Source of the DNA: Hyaloperonospora brassicae
Taxonomy: Eukaryota > Oomycota > Peronosporomycetes > Peronosporales > Peronosporaceae
Assembly (NCBI GenBank): GCA_947650285.1
Contig: CANTFL010001076.1
Coordinates: 24,117 to 88,116, forward strand
Length of the DNA stretch: 64,000 nt
Direction of reading: 5' to 3'
The notes beneath the pieces were generated by a model. The model had not been told where the DNA came from. It searched no databases and was given only the letters and a program-made list of their open reading frames with translations. Positions within the stretch are counted from its first letter, which is position 1. Each line of letters opens with the position of its first letter. The position numbers and the translations under genes are program-made. Of the stretch, positions 37,590-47,283 are shown piece after piece.

Positions 37590-39191
37590 TCAAAGTGTTG
37601 GTAATTACAAAATTTCGCTTTCTGCTACTAATGAACCGATGCATTTACGAGAGGCGCTGCAGTCGATCGACGCGGAATATTGGAAAGCAGAAATTATGGC
37701 AGAAATTAAAGCTTATTTGAAAAACCATACATGGTAGCTGTCTATCGTCCTCCAGGCGTCAAGGTTATAGGTCACAAGTGGATATTTCGGCACAAGTACA
37801 ATATTATTTAGGTGATATTTTTCGTTACAAAGCGCGTTTGGTTGCCCTCGAATTTTGCAAACGCATAGTTTTGATTATTTGACACGTATACCCCTGTCGC
37901 GTGCTCCAACAAAATTCGTTTTTTCTTGTCAGTTTGTTGCAGCATGCAATATGTGATCCGGCAGTTCGACGTAGAAACAGCGTTTTTGAATGGCGATTTG
38001 GAAGAAGATGTTTACATGAAGCCTCCCCTAGGTTTTAAGATTAAATCTGAAATGGTGTTCAAACTACGACGCAGTATATATAAATTAAAACAAGCGGCTG
38101 CAATTGGCACAATAAATTATGCTCCGTGTTTTATGCCATGAGCTTTAAACAATGTCGAGCAGACACATGTCTTTTTGTTCGTCGCAATGGTGCAAACAAT
38201 AAATCACATACATACATAGTCTTGTATGCAAACGATATTTTGATTGGATGCAAGTTAGATGCAGAGGAGGACACGATTTTCAAAGTATTGTCAAAGCATT
38301 TAAACGTAGAGCTGCTTGGAGCTGCGCGATTTATTTTGGGCATGGAGGTGAATTACTCGCAAAGAAAAGGACAATTGGTGCTAAAACAGTCCCAATTTGT
38401 TATGAAGTTGGTCTCAAAGTTTGAGCAAAATGGAGCTTATGCAGTGTGCGACCCTATCTGCGCAGGCCAGGACCTAACTCCGGATGAATCACACCCGATG
38501 CTGAAGGACATCACTTCGTGTCGCAAATTGGTCGGTTTACTGCTGTATATTGCGAATGCACCGCGATTGGACATACGTTACGCGATGTCAGTGCTTTCGC
38601 AGTACTCAAACATCCCATGACAGATCAACTGGCGTGCGGCTCTACGCGTTTTGTACTATCCCATAAAACACAACCACACGGAATTGCATACCAAAATTTG
38701 GACTACAATTAGACGATACTTTGGGCATACTGTGATGCAAATTGAGAAATAACAAGATAACTCGTCGATCTACTTCTGGTGTGTTGATTTTGCTTAGAGC
38801 TGCAGTTGTTGTGTACAAAAGCAAGTGTCAAACTTCGGTGGCTCAAACCTTTGCTGGAGCAGAATATATGGCACTGGCACTTACTACACAATAAGTGATG
38901 TGGGTTCGTTATTTGCCGAAGGAAATGGGTGTAATGTGTAAGACTGCGACGAAAATTTACATGGACAACAAGTCGGCGATAAGTATTGCGACAAACCGGG
39001 GATATACACCAAGAGCTACGCATATTGACCTCAGGTTGTATGTTGTTCAAGACCACATTGAGCAAGGCGAGATCCAGCCCAAAAATGTTCCCTCAGCTAT
39101 GCAACTTGCTGATTACCTAACGAAACCACTTAGTGCTCCGCAATTGATGACACTACGCGATGAAAGTGGAATTTGCGAGAGTGCAAGTTGA
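37590..39191 (+). pseudogene. Copia reverse transcriptase and RNase H relic
   Basis: The reading contains EALQSIDAEYWKAEIMAEI, then KVIGHKWIFRHKY, AFLNGDLEEDVYMKPPLGF, and a polymerase core YANDILIG in place of the usual YADD. The RNase H end has MDNKSAISIATN and HIDLRLYVVQDHIEQGEI before LADYLTKPL. Frames change at least three times and stops are frequent, so no active enzyme can be made. Confidence 0.85.
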
Positions 39192-39197
39192 AGGGGA

Positions 39198-39384
39198 TGG
39201 TAGATGATAACGGAATACGACGATGGTGAGCGTGTTGTGGTTAAGGCAACTTGCGGGGACAGTGGTATTCGAACGTTCTGGAGTGAGTGATCAGTTTACG
39301 AGAGGGTTTATACATTCAGTGGTATTTAACTATTAATACTATCTTCCATTCTGCAGCACAGAGAAGCAATTAGATTTTGTTTAA
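39198..39384 (+). repeat. Copia 3' LTR
   Basis: It aligns with 34739-34923 and is preceded by the purine-rich AAGTTGAAGGGGA. It is followed by the AGTTG target duplication. Confidence 0.85.
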
Positions 39385-39389
39385 AGTTG

Positions 39390-39507
39390 TTACCTGCCTT
39401 AACTCGCACAATATCGAACCCACGTTGTATCTTCTGTTAGAGGTCTTTCTTCTTGGTGACATCGTACACAGCTTCCGGTGCTACGTATGTAGTATTCGAA
39501 GTATTCC
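39390..39507. other. short unique segment between the Copia and Gypsy insertions
   Basis: This is host sequence between the two target sites. I see no gene in it. Confidence 0.6.
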
Positions 39508-39512
39508 CTGTG

Positions 39513-39952
39513 TGCAACGGGGCACCGACAACTACGTACTGGTCTACCAGTACGGAGTTTACTATCTCTGACTGTAGTGATAGTCAGTGCCCAGCTAGGT
39601 GTAGAACTACACAGAGGAAGGTAGAACGACTAAGGTGAAAGACTCTAGTCGTAGAAAAAGTAAAACTGTATTAATATAATTAAGACCTATAACTCCTTGA
39701 ATCTCTGTAGTCCTGACTTAATTAAACTAATGTAACTATATGTATGATGACGTCTACTCACCACCCATTGCGCGCGTCTAGCAGCGATTGGTGGGTTGAT
39801 GTCATCACGATATCAACCAATGAGTAGACCCTTCGGTCATCCCAACAATATCACCATGTCTTGTGATATTGTTAAAAGAATATTCGACGTAATATTCTTT
39901 ATTGTCAGATTGTTTTAAATGACAATCTCATGTAACGAGCTACCCCGTGACA
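39513..39952 (-). repeat. Gypsy1 3' LTR
   Basis: The 440-bp LTR is bounded by the target duplication on its left and by the polypurine tract on its right. Its right part (39844-39952) is a row of stem-loops described separately. Confidence 0.95.
39844..39952. repeat. row of four stem-loops in the Gypsy1 3' LTR
   Basis: Stem 1 is AACAATATCAC/GTGATATTGTT (39844-39873, 11 bp), stem 2 AAAGAATATT/AATATTCTTT (39875-39900, 10 bp), stem 3 ATTGTCA/TGACAAT (39901-39926, 7 bp) and stem 4 TGTAACG/CGTGACA (39931-39952, one mismatch; perfect in the other LTR). In element sense this is the start of U3. Confidence 0.85.
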
Positions 39953-39966
39953 TCACCCCTCCCTTA
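39953..39966 (-). promoter_or_regulatory. Gypsy1 polypurine tract
   Basis: On the minus strand this reads TAAGGGAGGGGTGA directly before the 3' LTR, the position from which plus-strand DNA synthesis is primed. Confidence 0.85.
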
Positions 39967-40084
39967 TTTAGTAGCCACCGTGTGACCATCGAAAACTTGG
40001 TGGCCATCCGTTAGACACCAGTGGGACAGGGAGCACATGTTTGGTCAGACCTATTCACTCCTGACCTTGCCTCGCATTGTTAAC

Positions 40085-41687
40085 ATGTCTATGCGAGGTG
40101 ATTCGAAGACCACACAGCCTGCTGCTGTGCCAGTCTCTGCGGCAGACGCTTCGTAGACTGCTGATTGTTCTCCGTTTACAGCAGAAGGTGCTGCAGACGC
40201 ACGCGGTATCGCACCACGTGCGCATGATGACCTTGTCAATGAGTTCATCAATTTTGGCGAGTCAGACGTGACTGACTCGCGCAACGTTCCAGAGGCATCC
40301 CGATCACCGGCGGTGCCTCATCGTTCGTCAAGTGCACTGTCGAACCGGCGGACTCGTGAAATGCAACACTGTCTGTTCGGCAGTGATGATGAAATCTATG
40401 GTGAGGAATACTATGCCTCACCAGCATCAACTCGTGCTTCCCCGCACGAGCGTGATGACGATGGCGATAGCCGTCGTCATTCTGAAAGCCGTGGTACCGA
40501 AACAGGTACCACATCGAAGCGTGATGAGCTGAAGCCGTAGCGCTTGCCCGAGATGATCATCAATAGCTTGTCTCACGAGACAAGCCAACACCATCGAATA
40601 CCCTTATTCGATGCGACTGAGCTTCATGGATTGGATTCCAGCGCGAGTAACTTCTGCGCTGAAGTAGACTTCTATCTCGATGCCTTTCTTAGGCATCGAT
40701 GGTATAGCGGCAACCAAAAGCGTGACAAGAACTCGCTTTTGGTAGCGTGGAACGCGTTCGTCCAAATTGTAAAGAATTTGGAGGAGAAGGGTGGCTCAAG
40801 AAACTTGAGACGGCACGCCTCATGTTCGAAAAGCGAACGCCAACCGGTTCTAGGTATCGGTTGCACTGTTTGTCGAGCGAGGCAGACATTCCTTGCCTCA
40901 CATAGGAAGAACCTTGTGCGAGTTGTGTTGACAACTCGCAGCGTGCACATAGGGACGTGTATTCCCTAAGTCCTCCCTATGGAGGGCACACATCTCGGGT
41001 GAGATGCGGGACGCGATTGTAAACTTTCAATCGGTCCACAAACGCCAAAAGCGTGTGTTTACCGATGGTCCCTCGGACCAATCGGATGAGTCTCGTCATA
41101 TTGGTGAACGAGACCGGGCACATCCATCATCAGCTGGGAGTGGGGCTCCCAGCCGTTCCACGAGGGCGGATACCCCCGCCACTGGACGAGGTAGCTCGTC
41201 CTTGATTCTGAATCGTCACGGTGGTTCAAGATACGCTCCACTAAAAAGCGTTGACCACAGTGTGAGTCCACCAAAGTATGTGGCGGAGAAGTAAATCTCT
41301 CCTCCAGATCGTTCTGCTCACCATCTCGATCCTCACGAGATGGATCGCGCAATCGTTGAATTGCGCGATGATTTAGAGCACGAGAGAAACAGACGTTACG
41401 CTCTGACTGACTCTTTGCGGAAGTACCGCAAAGAGCACGAGGCGAACCGTGCGAAGGACCGCGCTATGTATGCGGTCGCACAGCTGCATTTCGAGCGCGA
41501 CATCCGCTCCTTCTTTGGCGAGCTGGCGACAGCTCGCGTAGAGATCTCTCAGTTGCTTTTTGAAGTATCATATCTGCGCGACCAGACGGACTGTCTGTAG
41601 CGCGAACGCAAGAACTTGATGGATGTTCTTGAACGTGGGGGAGATGTTCATCAGAAGAAGAAGGCTCGTCTTGACAGTACGGTCTGA
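40085..41687 (+). pseudogene. decayed gene on the opposite strand inside Gypsy1 (antisense accessory ORF)
   Basis: Between the pol genes and the 3' LTR the plus strand, opposite to gag-pol, reads as a protein of about 500 residues. It begins MSMRGDSKTTQPAA at 40085, stays in one frame to about 40790 with stops at 40154 and 40538, shifts frame into a stretch beginning WLKKLETARLMFEK, and reappears from 41004 to the TGA at 41685 with stops at 41292 and 41598. The N-terminal part is acidic and Ser/Arg-rich (FGSDDEIYGEEYY); the middle has HRWYSGNQKRDKNSLLVAW; the end is highly charged and likely coiled coil (RDDLEHERNRRYA). The part at 41059-41294 overlaps the chromodomain on the other strand and could be its shadow. 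I do not recognise the family. Confidence 0.5.
41059..41463 (-). pseudogene. Gypsy1 chromodomain, separated from integrase by a stop codon
   Basis: The chromodomain fold is readable: RFLVERILNHRDD, then YLVQWRGYPPSWNGWEP and a final helix (VPGLVHQYDE). It is in the same frame as the integrase end upstream, with a TAG at 41464-41466 between them. In chromoviruses this module steers insertion to particular chromatin. It may be reached only by stop readthrough or in a related intact copy. Confidence 0.85.
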
Positions 41688-43311
41688 GTCGCCCCACGTA
41701 AAACGTAGGATGTGTGCGCATCTTACGTGGCAATTTGATCGTGTATGCATTGCCCTTGCGGTGCAACACACAAAAGTGACTTATGTATTTCGGCAGTAGT
41801 TTAGTACTGCCGACACTAGTGACTGCATGTCCAGGTAAGTTTTCCGTTAACAGTAGTACTAGGTCGTTAACTTTAAATGAAAGAACATTTGCTCTTCCAT
41901 TCTTGTCTGCGTTTCGTTTCTGGCGGTCCACCGCGTTTACGATGGATTTCTGAACGAAACGGACTACCGCCTCTCGAGTCAGCAGGAATTTCCAAGGGGA
42001 CTCGTTCTTTTGACTTTCAGTGCGCTTCGTGCGCACTGCTAAGAGATCGTTCTCTTCTTCAACGAGGGTGTCTTCTTCCTCGCTGGAATAATCATTGACG
42101 ATGCTGAATAACCCAGCATCGTCATTGTTGTCTGATGTAGCAGCAGCGTCATCGCTACTGCTAAGCTCGATTTCCTCGATGCCAATGTTGTCGACATCGG
42201 CATTAAACGTATCGGCGTGGACGGTGATACGTGATGAGCAAGAGCCAAAACGGTTTTTGCTCGAGCTAGTACCTCCGCCCCTTAGCTCAGAGACAGTCTG
42301 TATGAGGGCGAGAATACGTGGGTGGCGTAATTCATTCACGTAAAACGGTGTATGCGTTGTGGACGCATGCACGGAATTGTTGATGGCAAACTCAACCGTC
42401 GGCAAGAACTCACTTCAATGTGAAAAGGAGTGAGCGTATCCACGAAGAATTTATTCTAGGACGCGGTTCGCCCGTTCAGTCTGACCATCCGTTTCGGGAT
42501 GATCAGAGGTTGACATCTTCAACCGTGTTCCCAATGTGCGTAACACGGATTGCCAAAAAGCCGCCGTGAACCGAGGGTCACGGTCGGATATGAGTTCACG
42601 GAGTAAACCATGAGTCGAAATACAGTGTCGATGAAGACACGCGCACAGTCGTGGGCGTTGATCGATTCTGGGACCGTAGCAAGATGGACCATCTTGCTAA
42701 AACGATCCACAAATACAAGAATACCTTTATTCTTGTTAGTGTCTTCGGGAAACCCGAAGACGAAGTCCATCGACACGGACTCCCAACACTCTGCCGGGAC
42801 CGGCAGAGGTTGTAACGGTGCACGGGATTAAGGAATAGGCTTCACCCGTTGACAAACCTCGCAAGCACGTATGTACTTGCGGACAAACTGATACTGGCGT
42901 GGACAGTAAAAGTCACGACTTACCGTGAGGTAAGTCTTTTCTATACCACGATGGCCACCTGTTGGGGCATCGTGACACTCATACATGATGCGTAAGCGCA
43001 AATCATGATGAGCAGGTACGACGACACGAGGCATGTCGTCGGCAACAGCTGTATAGTACAGCAATCCGTTGCGTGTACTATACCGATCCGATTAGGATCA
43101 GTACAAAGCTGGTAAATCCCTCATGGATTTACTGGATGGATTCACCAGATGATCCATCAATTGCAGAAGATCCTGATCTTCCGCGTATGCCTTTTGTACG
43201 TCGTCAAGTAAACTTGACGACGGGACACTGACTGACAGTGTCGCAACAGTGGGCTTATCCTCACTGTTGATTTGTGCATCCGGCTCGAAATCGGGCCGGC
43301 GCGAAAGCGCA
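41464..43311 (-). pseudogene. Gypsy1 integrase, broken
   Basis: The zinc-binding region (HRGIEKTY, then CEVCQ) lies at 42828-43064. The DDE core begins with SMDFVFGFPEDT and VDRFSKMVHLA; the second aspartate region is thrown out of frame near 42620, and HPETDGQTERANRVLE reappears in another frame before a TAA near 42455. The C-terminal part (42405 to 41464) holds VEFAINNSVHAS, an insertion rich in Asp/Glu/Ser, then DRQKRNADKNGR and HPTFYVGRLRPY. A TAA also follows VKPIP at about 42828. At least two stops and one frameshift make it inactive as it stands. Confidence 0.9.
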
Positions 43312-43800
43312 TCAGCGACGACATTGAATCGTCCTAGTGTTATACTCCACGGAGAAGTTGTACTCCGCGTAGAAAGACAGCCACCTCGCCATCCTTTGCG
43401 AGAGGTTTGGGCTGTTTACGGCTGTGCGTAGTGACGCATGGTCCGTATAGACAACAGACGGTCTATCTCCCAAGAGATAGACGCGAAACTTAGCCAGTGC
43501 GTACTTCATGGCAAGGATTTCCTTGTCATGCACTGGGTAATTACGTTCAGCTGCTTGCAGCTGACGCGACTGATAACAGATGACGCGCCGTACGTTATCT
43601 GCATCGAACTGCATTAACGCACAGCCGATTGCGAAATCGCTGGCGTCACAGACGACATGAAATGGTCTGTCCTGATCTGCAATCGCCAAGATCGGCGATT
43701 GCATCAAGATTTGCTTGATACCCTCAAAGGAACGCTGGCACTCAGCGTTCCATGACCACTTGACATTTTTCTTAAGCAAGCAAGAAAGATGTATCGTCAT
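43312..43800 (-). pseudogene. Gypsy1 RNase H, frameshifted at its end
   Basis: The domain reads VVCDASDFAIGCALMQ, then PVHDKEILAMKYAL, YTDHASLRTAV and the C-terminal WLSFYAEYNFSVEY. Near 43340 a one-base change shifts the frame, so the usual NVVADALSRRP end appears in a neighbouring frame. A TAG (43807-43809) separates it from the reverse transcriptase in the same frame. Confidence 0.9.
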
Positions 43801-43806
43801 CTCGGC

Positions 43807-44660
43807 CTAGTTGCGCGAGTACTTGTGCAAATAAGCCGCTAGACCAAGGAACTTCCTTAGTCCCTTGACATCGACTGGCACTGGCCAGTCGGTGATCGCC
43901 TTGATCTTTTCGGGATCAGGGCGTACGCCGTGTTTGCCCACGATGCACCCAAGAAGTGGTATTTCGCTAGCCGCGAATATACACTTCTTGAGGTTGGCGT
44001 ACAACTTATGCTTGCGCATAAGTTGAAGAACCTGACGAACGTGAGTTCTGTGAGCTTGAACATCCTTCTTTTCGTCCATATCCCGGCTGTGGATGAACAC
44101 ATCGTCGAAGTAACTCGGTGCGAAATCCCGCACCGGTCTCAACAGATTTGTAACACATCTGTTGAATGTTGCAGGGGCATTACTCAGCCCCTGTGGCATC
44201 ACTAGCCACTTCCACAACATACCGCTGGGGGTGCTTACTGCCGTGTACGGATTATTCCGTTCACGCATGAGGATCTGATAGAACCCATCCATCAGGTCCA
44301 TGGACGAAAAGATGGTACTCTTTGACATACCATCTATGATTAAGTCCCTTCTTGGTATCGGCGTCTGAGCCGGTACTGTTGCAGCATTCAACTTGTTGAA
44401 TGCGCGCACTATCCGCCATCCTCCTGTGACCTTTCGCACACAGAAGGTCGGAGAGCTGTGAGGGGATGTCGATTCCCTCACATGGCCTGCTACTAAGCGA
44501 TCGGCAAAGAACTTGTCGATCGCCAGTACTTGTTCACGAGGCAGTGGCCACTACTTCATGACACAGTACTTCGAGCCCGGTTTGAGCTCGATCTCGTGTC
44601 GAGTGCCTTTGTCCTTAGGCAACTCGCAAGGCACGGATTAAGGGAATACATCCTCGAATT
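43807..44660 (-). pseudogene. Gypsy1 reverse transcriptase
   Basis: Motifs in order are FCVRKVTGGWRIV, AQTPIPRRD, SSMDLMDGFYQI, MPQGLSNAPATFNR and the catalytic YFDDVF, followed by LYANLKKCIFAAS and the connection stretch LRKFLGLAAYLHKY. The polymerase core from 44481 to 43810 is one uninterrupted frame; the sequence just upstream contains stops. Confidence 0.92.
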
Positions 44661-44823
44661 CGATTAAATCCTTATACAAAGGATTTGCCTGAAGCGACTC
44701 CCAGGATTGAGACGTGTATCGCTCAATCCGAGTCTTCTCATAGAGGACACTTTCGTCCACCGATGAAGTACTGAGAACCCTCTCGGTCTCAGTAAACACC
44801 ATTGCCGGTCGAATATCGGAAAC

Positions 44824-45688
44824 TTACTCGTCCTCCGCGACGAGTACACAGATCTGCTTGACTTTGCCACTACGCAGATCACGCGAGAACCGTTTCGGTT
44901 CTAGCGATGGCAACTGAGTTATCTCCGAAGTTAACTTCGGAGGCGCAACCAGATCAAGCGTGTAAGTGCCTACGCTTGATCCATTATTAACCAAGACATT
45001 CAGTGTCTTGATTACCTCCTGGGAAATCACTTCCACAGTGTCCAAGAGAGCTTTCTCCACAATGTAGGGATCATCTACATTGTGTTCTTGTACAGTCGTG
45101 CTAACGACCGTACCACAAGTGAGGCCATCGCTCTCGCTCGTAGTGCACTCACGTGAGTGTGGGGTTTTTAAGTTATTCGTCAGGTGATTATCTGAGGAAC
45201 AAGTAGCAGGTATCGTAACCGATCGATACTGCCAACTTACCCTTGGCTCGTATCTCCTGAGCCAAGGTAGTCCTAGAATGACGTCAAACTTCTCATCCAG
45301 GTCGAGTACGATGAAATCATCATCGTACTATTTGCCTTTTAACGTGTAGTGGATTCCGACTACACGTTTCTCCACAGTGATCGATGCGCCTGTAGCGAGG
45401 CGCACCGTCATCTTCGTTGGAGGGATCTCCCACTCCACGAAGTTAAAACTTCCTGCCTCTAGAGACTGGCGACGAACAAAATTGTTCGACGCCTCACAGT
45501 CAACTAAGGCGCGAAGTGACAAGTTTTGTGGCACTTCCAACTTCAAGGTGATGAGAGACACCTCATCACCAGATGCAGAGACACACAGAAATTGTGTGTC
45601 GGGAGCAACCTTCTTCAGGAGATTTGCAGATTCTCTTGATGTTGCAGGATCAGTAGGGCGCTCCGCCCCTACTGGTCCCGAACCTTTT
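44824..45688 (-). pseudogene. Gypsy1 aspartic protease with altered active site
   Basis: The active-site segment reads ALVDCEASNNFV where retropepsins have D-[S/T]-G-A-S, so both the serine and the glycine of the triad are replaced. MTVRLATGASITV and a later FDVILGLPWLRRYEP fix the family. A TAA at 45328 interrupts the frame; the same frame continues beyond it. Gypsy2 in this window keeps the normal IDSGAS. Confidence 0.8.
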
Positions 45689-46788
45689 TAATGGTCCACC
45701 ACGCTGTTGCGACTTCGCAACACAACGGACCCTCGCCCTCCAATTCTTCTTTCTGGTGGGTGAACACTGCGCTCAGCACCGCGAGGTCCTGAGCGGGGGA
45801 TAGTGCATTCATTTGCATAGTGTCCCAGTTTATGACAGCGATGGCATCTCACCATTCGCTTGTCATTCGCAGGGTGAGGTTTCTAGCCCTCGACATTACA
45901 GAGGTCCATTGGTTCTGGACCTCCGACTGCTAATCGTCGTTGTGGACGATGCGGGGTCAACGTAGCGTGAGACTGTCTCACGTTATAATCTTCTTGCTCC
46001 GTTGCAAAGATTGCCTCTGAGAGCGTCTTTAGCTCTCCGCGGAACAGGTGGTCCCTAACGGGACCGTCTGAAAGCCCTTGAATGAAGATTGTGATCAATA
46101 CAAACTCACCCACAGGGTTCACTACCATGCAGCTTGCAAGGTAGCGTACGTGCTGAGCGTAAGCGTGAACCTTACGCTGACCCTGTTTGATTCCAAGGAG
46201 TTCAGATACTGTTCTGAAATCGGCTTGGGCGGCTTGAACGTCTCACTGAGCAGGGTCTTGAAGACATCGAACGACCCAAACACATTTGGGTCGTGCAACT
46301 TGAGGTTCAGGACCCAAGCTCTGAATTCTCCTACCAGGTTAGACTGAGCGAATGAGACTTGCATTCGCTCATCGTTGATGCGACGAGCATCGATGGCATC
46401 GTCTAGCTCGACGAACCATATCAACAGGGAGTCTTCCTCGACACCCCGATATATGAAAAACCTCTAGTTTTAGAGACTCCCGTCGACGCTCACGCGTCGG
46501 CTCTGCAGACTGAGATTGTTGTTGTCTCAGTGCTTCGGGTCGCTGGTGATCTTGTTGTTGTAACTAGGTCACCGAAGCTCGCGACTCATCTAGTTCTCGT
46601 TGCAAGAACTTGCTAATGACGGCATGTTGCTGGTCCCTATCCCTTGAGGATAGCATGGCCCATATGGCTTCCTCGCCAACGGTCGAACTCATTCGTTCGA
46701 TCGCAATCCATTCGATGTCAATCAAATAGGAATAGCTTTCACGGGTTCCGTGAAAGCTGTCGCCGTCTACATCGTCCAACATGTTCAT
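45689..46788 (-). pseudogene. Gypsy1 gag, broken, with intact zinc knuckle
   Basis: It starts with ATG at 46788. A TAG at 46564 and frame changes interrupt it. The capsid region reads WFVELDDAIDARRI and GSFDVFKTLLSETF, then TIFIQGLSDGPVRDHLF and GGPEPMDLCNVEG. The CCHC knuckle RCHRCHKLGHYANEC (about 45805-45850) keeps all four ligands. Confidence 0.88.
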
Positions 46789-46817
46789 GTTGGGTGATGG
46801 AGTTGTGGTCCTTGGAC

Positions 46818-46836
46818 GGACTACAAAGTGCTACCA
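46818..46836 (-). promoter_or_regulatory. Gypsy1 primer-binding site
   Basis: On the minus strand TGGTAGCACTTTGTAGTCC begins 2 bases inside the 5' LTR. A nearly identical site follows the 5' LTR of Gypsy2. It predicts a primer tRNA ending ...AGTGCTACCA; I cannot name the tRNA. Confidence 0.8.
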
Positions 46837-46838
46837 GG

Positions 46839-47278
46839 TGTAACGGGGCACCGACAACTACGTACTGGTCAACCAGTACGGAGTTTACTATCTCTGACTG
46901 TAGTGAAAGTCAGTGCCCAGCTAGGTGTAGAACTACACAGAGGAAGGTAGAACGACTAAGGTGAAAGACTCTAGTCGTAGAAAAAGTAAAACTGTATTAA
47001 TATAATTAAGACCTATAACTCCTTGAATCTCTGTAGTCCTGACTTAATTAAACTAATGTAACTATATGTATGATGACGTCTACTCACCACCCATTGCGCG
47101 CGTCTAGCAGCGATTGGTGGGTTGATGTCATCACGATATCAACCAATGAGTAGACCCTTCGGTCATCCCAACAATATCACCATGTCTTGTGATATTGTTA
47201 AAAGAATATTCGACGTAATATTCTTTATTGTCAGATTGTTTTAAATGACAATCTCATGTAACGGGCTACCACGTTACA
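46839..47278 (-). repeat. Gypsy1 5' LTR
   Basis: This 440-bp LTR aligns without gaps to 39513-39952 with 6 mismatches. Its ends read TGTAACG...CGTTACA, a 7-bp terminal inverted repeat. Confidence 0.95.
47170..47278. repeat. row of four stem-loops in the Gypsy1 5' LTR
   Basis: The same four stems as at 39844-39952, at 47170-47199, 47201-47226, 47227-47252 and 47257-47278. Here the fourth (TGTAACG/CGTTACA) is perfect. Confidence 0.85.
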
Positions 47279-47283
47279 CTGTG

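Larger units (their letters stand above)
34739..39384 (+). mobile_element. Ty1/Copia LTR retrotransposon, complete in outline but decayed
   Basis: The element has both LTRs, a 5-bp target duplication AGTTG (34734-34738 and 39385-39389), a primer-binding site directly after the 5' LTR, a purine-rich tract (GAAGGGGA) before the 3' LTR, and coding remains in Copia order: gag, protease, integrase, reverse transcriptase, RNase H. The LTRs differ at roughly 30 of about 187 positions by hand count (about 84 % identity), so the insertion is old. Many stops and frameshifts interrupt the polyprotein. Confidence 0.9.
39513..47278 (-). mobile_element. complete, young Gypsy LTR retrotransposon with chromodomain (Gypsy1)
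   Basis: The 7766-bp element has two 440-bp LTRs that differ at 6 positions by hand alignment (about 98.6 % identity), TG...CA ends, and a 5-bp target duplication CTGTG at 39508-39512 and 47279-47283. A primer-binding site (46818-46836) and a polypurine tract (39953-39966) adjoin the LTRs internally. Coding order on the minus strand is gag, protease, reverse transcriptase, RNase H, integrase, chromodomain, as in chromovirus-type Gypsy elements. Despite the young LTRs the internal genes carry several stops, frameshifts and a changed protease active site. The region between the integrase and the 3' LTR also carries a decayed gene on the opposite strand. Confidence 0.95.

Noticed and set aside
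39453..39638. small ORF repeated at 46644-46964 (ends KVERLR in both)
   Set aside because: The repetition is explained by the two LTRs of Gypsy1; it is not a duplicated gene.
41464..42405. integrase end taken as an independent gene
   Set aside because: It starts with TTG inside the integrase core and continues the pol frame; it is part of Gypsy1.
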